Positions 6,775 to 10,388 of a DNA stretch of 10,388 bases are shown here, piece by piece (within the stretch, counting starts at the first letter, position 1; every line of letters begins with the position of its first letter). A model generated the notes under the pieces. It ran no database searches and was not told where the DNA came from. It saw nothing but the letters and a program-made list of their open reading frames with translations. Source of the stretch: an uncultured Gemmatimonadales bacterium (GTDB lineage: Bacteria; Gemmatimonadota; Gemmatimonadetes; Longimicrobiales; Gaopeijiaceae); contig CALJKZ010000397.1 in the NCBI GenBank assembly GCA_937983085.1, forward strand, positions 1 through 10,388, written 5' to 3'. A program made the position numbers and the translations under genes.

Positions 6775-7898
6775 AGATCGGCATCACCTGCTACCCGACC
6801 TACGGGGGCTCCGGGGCGGTGGCGACGGAACTGGGCATCGCTCTGGCGGAGCGCGGGCACCAGATCCATTTCGTGTCGTACGACCAGCCCTTCCGCCTGG
6901 GCGGATTCAGGGAACGGGTCTTCTTCCACGAAGTCGAGATGGAGGATTATCCGCTCTTCGAGCACCCGCCGTATGCACTGGCCCTGGCCGTGGCGCTCCA
7001 CGACGCCGTGCGGAACCATGAGCTCGACCTCGTGCACATGCACTACGCCATTCCACACGCGGCGTCGGCGTATCTCGCTCGGCAGATGTTGGAGGGGCAA
7101 CGGGAGCTCAAGATCGTCACGACGCTCCACGGGACGGACATCACGCTGGTGGGCCTCCATCCCTCCTTCCACGAGATCACCCGCTTTTCCATCCTCCAGT
7201 CCGACGGACTCACGGCCGTCTCCTCGTATCTTCGCGACGAGACGGTTCGTGACTTCGCGGTGCCGGCCGAGCGGATCGAGGTCATACCCAACTTCATCGA
7301 CATCGACGCCTGGCGACCGGGGCTCGAGCCATGCCACAGGGCGACGCTGGCCCCCGGCGGCGAGAAGATCGTCATGCACGTCTCCAACTTCCGAAGCGTG
7401 AAGCGGGTCGCTGACGTGGTGGAGGTCTTCGCACGCCTGGCCCAGCGCGTGGACGCCCGGCTGGTCATGGTCGGAGACGGACCGGATCGCCCGCGAGCCG
7501 AGCGGCGGGCCGCGGCGCTGGGGATCAGGGACAAGGTCCTCTTCCTGGGCAAGCACCAGTCGGTGGAGGAATTGGTGGCCTGTGCCGATCTCTTCCTGTT
7601 GCCTTCGGAGACCGAATCCTTCGGTCTGGCAGCGCTGGAGGCCATGGCGTGCGGCGTGCCCGTAGTGGCCTCGAGGACCGGCGGCCTGCCCGAGGTCATC
7701 GACGATGGCGAGTCCGGCTTCCTCCGTGAGGTCGGCGACGTGGACGCCATGGCGGAGGCGGGGGTGCAGTTGCTCACCGACGACGAACTCCACGAACGGG
7801 TCTCGACTCGGGCGCGAGCCGCCGCGGTGGATCGATTCTCCGCCGAGGCCGTCGTTCCGCGCTATGAGGCCTACTACACCCGGGTACTCGGTGGCTGA
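6771..7898 (+). CDS. bshA: N-acetyl-alpha-D-glucosaminyl L-malate synthase BshA
   Basis: BshA is the GT4-family glycosyltransferase that joins GlcNAc from UDP-GlcNAc to L-malate, the first step of bacillithiol synthesis. Bacillithiol is a low-molecular-weight thiol used in redox and metal homeostasis. The 375-residue product begins MKIGITCYPTYGGSGAVATE, which closely matches my memory of Bacillus BshA, as do HYAIPHAASAYLARQM and TTLHGTDITLVG. The C-terminal Rossmann domain carries SNFRSVKR and the GT4 EX7E motif (E282 to E290 in ESFGLAALE), followed by MACGVPVVASRTGGLPEV. The conserved start argues for the ATG at 6771. No bshB deacetylase or bshC cysteine ligase lies in the window, so those steps must be encoded elsewhere. 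The family also contains other GT4 enzymes, but the N-terminal signature makes BshA the best call. Confidence 0.93.
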   Translation: MKIGITCYPTYGGSGAVATELGIALAERGHQIHFVSYDQPFRLGGFRERVFFHEVEMEDYPLFEHPPYALALAVALHDAVRNHELDLVHMHYAIPHAASAYLARQMLEGQRELKIVTTLHGTDITLVGLHPSFHEITRFSILQSDGLTAVSSYLRDETVRDFAVPAERIEVIPNFIDIDAWRPGLEPCHRATLAPGGEKIVMHVSNFRSVKRVADVVEVFARLAQRVDARLVMVGDGPDRPRAERRAAALGIRDKVLFLGKHQSVEELVACADLFLLPSETESFGLAALEAMACGVPVVASRTGGLPEVIDDGESGFLREVGDVDAMAEAGVQLLTDDELHERVSTRARAAAVDRFSAEAVVPRYEAYYTRVLGG

Positions 7899-7910
7899 GG
7901 CCCGCGGAGC

Positions 7911-8699
7911 GTGAATCTCCTCGAGTGCCTTCTCCTGGGCTTCGTCCAGGGGGCCGCCGAGTTCCTGCCGATCTCCAGTTCGGGTCATCTGGTCATGACC
8001 CAGGTGGTCCTCGGCATCCAGGTGCCGGGGGTCCTCTTCGAAGTGGCGGTACACGTGGCGACGCTGGTGTCCATCCTCCTGGTCTATCGGACGCGCGTCG
8101 CCGACCTCGTCAGGGGCGCCGTGACGGGCGACCGGGACGCGTGGGAGTACATCGGCCTGGTGGTGGTGGCGACGATTCCGGCGGGCCTTCTCGGCGTCTT
8201 CGCCAAGGATCGCATCGAAGCCCTCTTCGAGGATCCCCTGGTGCCGGGCGTCGCACTCCTGGTCACCGGGGCCTTCCTCTGGAGCAGCAAGTCGGCACTG
8301 GAAGGGGCGGACGCTCCTCGACCCTCATGGGTCGCTGCCCTCCTCATCGGAGTGGCGCAGGCGTTGGCGCTGGTCCCCGGGATCTCCAGGTCGGGAGCCA
8401 CGGTGGTGGCGGCGCTCTGGCTCGGCCTCGAGGCGAGGGAGGCCGCCGCTTTCTCCTTCCTCATGGCCGTCCCCGCCATCGCCGGAGCCGCCGTATTGCA
8501 GATTCCCGATGTGCAGGCCACCGGAACGGCGGGCCTGGGCGTCGGGGTCATCGTGTGGGGGAGCGTCATGGCGGGCCTCGTGGGCGTCCTCGCCATTCGA
8601 ACCTTCGTGGCCATGCTCGCCCGTCGCTCCTTCCACTTCTTCGCCCCGTACTGCTGGGTGGTGGGAGGGGCCTACCTGGCGTACCTGCTTCTCCGGTGA
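7911..8699 (+). CDS. uppP: Undecaprenyl-diphosphate phosphatase UppP (BacA)
   Basis: UppP is a polytopic inner-membrane enzyme that removes a phosphate from undecaprenyl diphosphate, recycling the lipid carrier for peptidoglycan and other surface polymers; extra copies give bacitracin resistance. The 262-residue product is close to the usual length of about 270. It has the two family signatures: GAAEFLPISSSGH (14-26, with the catalytic Glu and Ser-rich loop) and PGISRSGAT (156-164, with the essential Arg at 160). Most of the rest is hydrophobic helices, consistent with about eight membrane passes. The GTG at 7911 is 12 nt after the bshA stop. Possible ribosome binding sites are GAGG at 7897-7900, overlapping that stop, or CGGAG immediately before the start. 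The catalytic residues all appear present. Confidence 0.96.
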   Translation: MNLLECLLLGFVQGAAEFLPISSSGHLVMTQVVLGIQVPGVLFEVAVHVATLVSILLVYRTRVADLVRGAVTGDRDAWEYIGLVVVATIPAGLLGVFAKDRIEALFEDPLVPGVALLVTGAFLWSSKSALEGADAPRPSWVAALLIGVAQALALVPGISRSGATVVAALWLGLEAREAAAFSFLMAVPAIAGAAVLQIPDVQATGTAGLGVGVIVWGSVMAGLVGVLAIRTFVAMLARRSFHFFAPYCWVVGGAYLAYLLLR

Positions 8700-9511
8700 C
8701 CGAGCCCCGGCTGGATCGTTGGGACGGCCGCGCCGTCGCCGTGCTGTGTGCGGAGTGGGAGGTGTCTCGGGTGGAAGCGTACGGAACCCTCGGGTCCACC
8801 AACGACCGCGCCCGGGTGCTGGCCGAAGAGGGCGGGGGGCCGTGGACCGTCGTCGTCGCCGACGAGCAGACGCGTGGCCGGGGTCGCCGCGGAAGCACCT
8901 GGGTCTCCGCACCCGGGGCCGGGCTCTCGATGAGCGTGCTTCTCGACGGAGGAGCGACAGGGGGTACGCTGTCCCTTCTCGTCGGACTGGCGTGCGCCCG
9001 GGCCATCGAAGACGTCGCTCCGGGCCTGACCGTGGGAATCAAGTGGCCCAACGATCTCCTGGTGCAGGGGCGGAAGGTCGGAGGCATCCTGTGTGAAGCG
9101 GCGGGCGACTCGGTCGTCGCGGGGATCGGGATCAACGTCGCCGGAGCCCCGTCCGACGCGGAGGTGGCGGGCGACGGCCTGCCTCCTGCATCGCTGGAGG
9201 CGTTGGCTGGCAACCCTCTGTCACGCAGTGGGTTGGCGAGGGCTATCGTGCGTCGGATCAGGGAGGTCGTTTCGGCACGGAGTCCCACGGCGACGGGGCT
9301 GGACGACGCGCTCGTGGAGGCGCTCAACCGCCGGGATGCGCTGGCTGGGCTCGCGGTCACCACCGATCAGGCGGGTGAGGGGCGGGCTGCCGGCATCGAC
9401 GTATCCGGGGCTCTCCGCCTCGTGGGGGACGACGGCGTCGAGCTCCGGGTCGTCTCCGGAAGCGTGCGGCCGGTGTCCGGCGGGGGCCCCATCGTCGACG
9501 ACCCTGAGTAG
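8696..9511 (+). CDS. birA: Biotin--[acetyl-CoA-carboxylase] ligase, class I (no DNA-binding domain)
   Basis: This enzyme activates biotin with ATP and attaches it to a lysine of the biotin carboxyl carrier protein, enabling acetyl-CoA carboxylase and related enzymes. The product is 271 residues. The catalytic domain shows GSTN (33-36), TRGRGRRG (59-66, biotinyl-AMP binding loop), K116 in IKWPNDLL, and GRKVGGILCE. A C-terminal SH3-like domain with weaker conservation follows. There is no N-terminal winged-helix domain, so it should not repress biotin genes as E. coli BirA does. The GTG at 8696 overlaps the uppP TGA by 4 nt (GTGA) and has no visible ribosome binding site, suggesting coupled translation. 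The stop codon forms part of a TAGATT sequence that may be a promoter element for coaX. Confidence 0.94.
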   Translation: MTEPRLDRWDGRAVAVLCAEWEVSRVEAYGTLGSTNDRARVLAEEGGGPWTVVVADEQTRGRGRRGSTWVSAPGAGLSMSVLLDGGATGGTLSLLVGLACARAIEDVAPGLTVGIKWPNDLLVQGRKVGGILCEAAGDSVVAGIGINVAGAPSDAEVAGDGLPPASLEALAGNPLSRSGLARAIVRRIREVVSARSPTATGLDDALVEALNRRDALAGLAVTTDQAGEGRAAGIDVSGALRLVGDDGVELRVVSGSVRPVSGGGPIVDDPE

Positions 9512-9514
9512 ATT
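9509..9514 (+). promoter_or_regulatory. TAGATT, possible -10 box for coaX
   Basis: TAGATT overlaps the birA stop and lies about 50 nt before the coaX start. It matches the TANNNT form of bacterial -10 boxes and is identical to the hexamer just before the last gene in the window. Transcription starting near 9521 would give a 5' leader of about 44 nt carrying the GGAGG site. No convincing -35 box is seen, so this is tentative. Confidence 0.3.
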
Positions 9515-9554
9515 CAGCCAGCGTTTGACCTTCCACTCCACCTCCCCGAGACCC

Positions 9555-9559
9555 GGAGG
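9555..9559 (+). promoter_or_regulatory. Ribosome binding site of coaX
   Basis: GGAGG lies five bases before the GTG at 9565. It is a much better site than those of the overlapping genes upstream, which supports the GTG start and independent initiation of coaX. Confidence 0.7.
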
Positions 9560-9564
9560 CAGCG

Positions 9565-10359
9565 GTGCAGCTCGTCGTCGACGTAGGAAACACCGAGACG
9601 GTGGTCGGACTCGCGTCCTCGACCACGGAACTCGTCGGGGAATGGCGCGTGAGCTCCAGCGTGCCCCGCACGGCCGACGAGATGACGGCGCTCATGCGGG
9701 CCTTCCTCGCCGGCGATGGCATCGACGAATCGAGCATCGTCCGTGGTGTGGTGGGGTCCGTGGTGCCGTCGGTGAACCACGTCTGGTCCAAGACCATCCG
9801 CTCCATCACCGGAGCGGACGTGATCGCGGTGGGTCCGGATTCGGGTCTTCCCATCCGCCTGGATGTGGAGGAGCCCCGGTCCGTCGGGGCCGACCGCATC
9901 GTGAACACGCTGGCCGCGAGGGAGATGTACAGTCGGGACACCATCGCCGTGGATCTGGGCACGGCCACGACCTTCGACTGCATCACCGCCGACGGCGTGT
10001 TCCTGGGCGGCGTCATCTCGCCGGGTCTCCGTTCCGGTCTCGACTGGCTGGCGGCGCGGACGGCCAAGCTGCCCCGGGTCGAGCTGCAGCCCCCCGAGGT
10101 GGTCATCGGCCGACGGACCGAAGCGTGTATCCAGAGTGGCGTCTTCTATCAGGCCATCGAGAGCGTGGACGGCATCGTCCGGCGCATCAAGGACGAATGG
10201 GGTCGCCCGGATGCCCTCGTGGTCGCCACCGGAGGCTTCTCCAACGCCATCGGTCCGCACCTCACCACGGTGGACATCATCGAGCCCTTCCTCACCCTCT
10301 ACGGCCTGGCGATGGCGGGAGAACACTTGGCCCGTCTGTCATCCGGCGCCGGCGTGTGA
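9565..10359 (+). CDS. coaX: Type III pantothenate kinase CoaX
   Basis: CoaX phosphorylates pantothenate with ATP, the first step of coenzyme A synthesis. The type III enzyme belongs to the ASKHA fold, needs a monovalent cation and is generally not feedback-inhibited by CoA. The 264-residue product has the expected motifs: DVGNTETVVGL at the N-terminus (phosphate loop, D6 to T10), VGADRIVN with the catalytic Asp at 110, and AVDLGTATTFDCI (D130 to T136). GGVISPGLRSGLDWLA, which shapes the pantothenate site and dimer interface, and ATGGFSNAIG near the end follow. The gene lies 53 nt after birA, the largest gap after secD begins. A birA-coaX pair occurs in many bacteria, sometimes as a fusion; here the two are separate. 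Confidence 0.97.
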   Translation: MQLVVDVGNTETVVGLASSTTELVGEWRVSSSVPRTADEMTALMRAFLAGDGIDESSIVRGVVGSVVPSVNHVWSKTIRSITGADVIAVGPDSGLPIRLDVEEPRSVGADRIVNTLAAREMYSRDTIAVDLGTATTFDCITADGVFLGGVISPGLRSGLDWLAARTAKLPRVELQPPEVVIGRRTEACIQSGVFYQAIESVDGIVRRIKDEWGRPDALVVATGGFSNAIGPHLTTVDIIEPFLTLYGLAMAGEHLARLSSGAGV

Positions 10360-10360
10360 C

Positions 10361-10366
10361 TAGATT
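10361..10366 (+). promoter_or_regulatory. TAGATT, probable -10 box of a leaderless downstream gene
   Basis: TAGATT directly follows the coaX stop and is separated by six bases from the ATG at 10373. A -10 box is normally 6-7 nt from the transcription start, so the transcript would begin at or next to the A of the start codon. There is no ribosome binding site between the box and the ATG. No clear -35 box is seen; CTGTCA at 10336-10341 is a poor candidate 19 nt upstream. Confidence 0.4.
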
Positions 10367-10372
10367 CCGCTC

Positions 10373-10388
10373 ATGACGCTCTCACCCG
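10373..10388 (+). CDS. Start of an unidentified gene cut by the window edge
   Basis: An ATG 13 bases after the coaX stop opens a frame reading MTLSP up to the edge. Five codons are too few for any identification. The call rests on the TAGATT box at leaderless spacing and the position right after coaX. An alternative is that the gene starts further right, outside the window. Confidence 0.4.

Noticed and set aside
7925..8695. Upstream extension of the birA frame through uppP
   Set aside because: The frame is open only because it is the shifted shadow of uppP. BirA character begins after 8696, where a GTG overlaps the uppP stop.
1..10388. Mobile elements, CRISPR repeats, integrase sites or a novel defence system
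   Set aside because: No repeated units, transposase, integrase or unfamiliar multi-gene block is present. Every long convincing frame is a known housekeeping family, and composition looks even across the window.

Overview
The window is GC-rich, tightly packed bacterial chromosome with all genes on the + strand. It looks like a housekeeping region of a diderm bacterium. The first gene ends in an outer-membrane beta-barrel tail, and the cluster encodes SecDF, MutL, MiaA, BshA (bacillithiol pathway), UppP, a BirA without a DNA-binding domain and a type III pantothenate kinase. That combination, the GC content and the style of the proteins suggest Gemmatimonadota or a nearby lineage. This is an inference from recognition; no search was run.

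Layout. Positions 1-297 hold the C-terminal end of an outer-membrane beta-barrel protein. Positions 298-522 are non-coding and unusually rich in hairpins: two small stems, a strong bulged stem at 379-417 that probably ends the upstream transcript, then further potential stems leading up to secD. From about 523 to 10359 follow secD, secF, tatD, mutL, miaA, bshA, uppP, birA and coaX. Gaps are short: secF/tatD and uppP/birA overlap by 4 nt, and most other gaps are 4-53 nt. The series reads as one or two operons. At the right edge, 10373-10388 holds the first codons of another gene.

How the genes relate. SecD and SecF form the membrane complex that uses the proton motive force to help complete Sec-dependent export. 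TatD is a metal-dependent nuclease, MutL is the mismatch-repair ATPase and MiaA modifies A37 of tRNAs. BshA starts bacillithiol synthesis, UppP recycles the undecaprenyl carrier of the cell wall, BirA attaches biotin, and CoaX begins coenzyme A synthesis. They share no single pathway; the shared feature is compact co-directional housekeeping. Six of the nine complete genes (tatD, mutL, miaA, uppP, birA, coaX) appear to start with GTG.

No undescribed multi-gene system, mobile element, CRISPR array or RNA gene was found. The points that merit a second look are small. The natural secD start (ATG at 523) is followed by an in-frame amber codon at codon 3, and no ordinary start codon then occurs before 652, inside the conserved first motif. 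A mini-ORF with a near-perfect ribosome binding site ends on the bshA start codon, and a similar one bridges mutL and miaA. A TAGATT box lies six bases before the ATG of the last gene, the spacing expected of a leaderless transcript. The MutL endonuclease motifs are altered.
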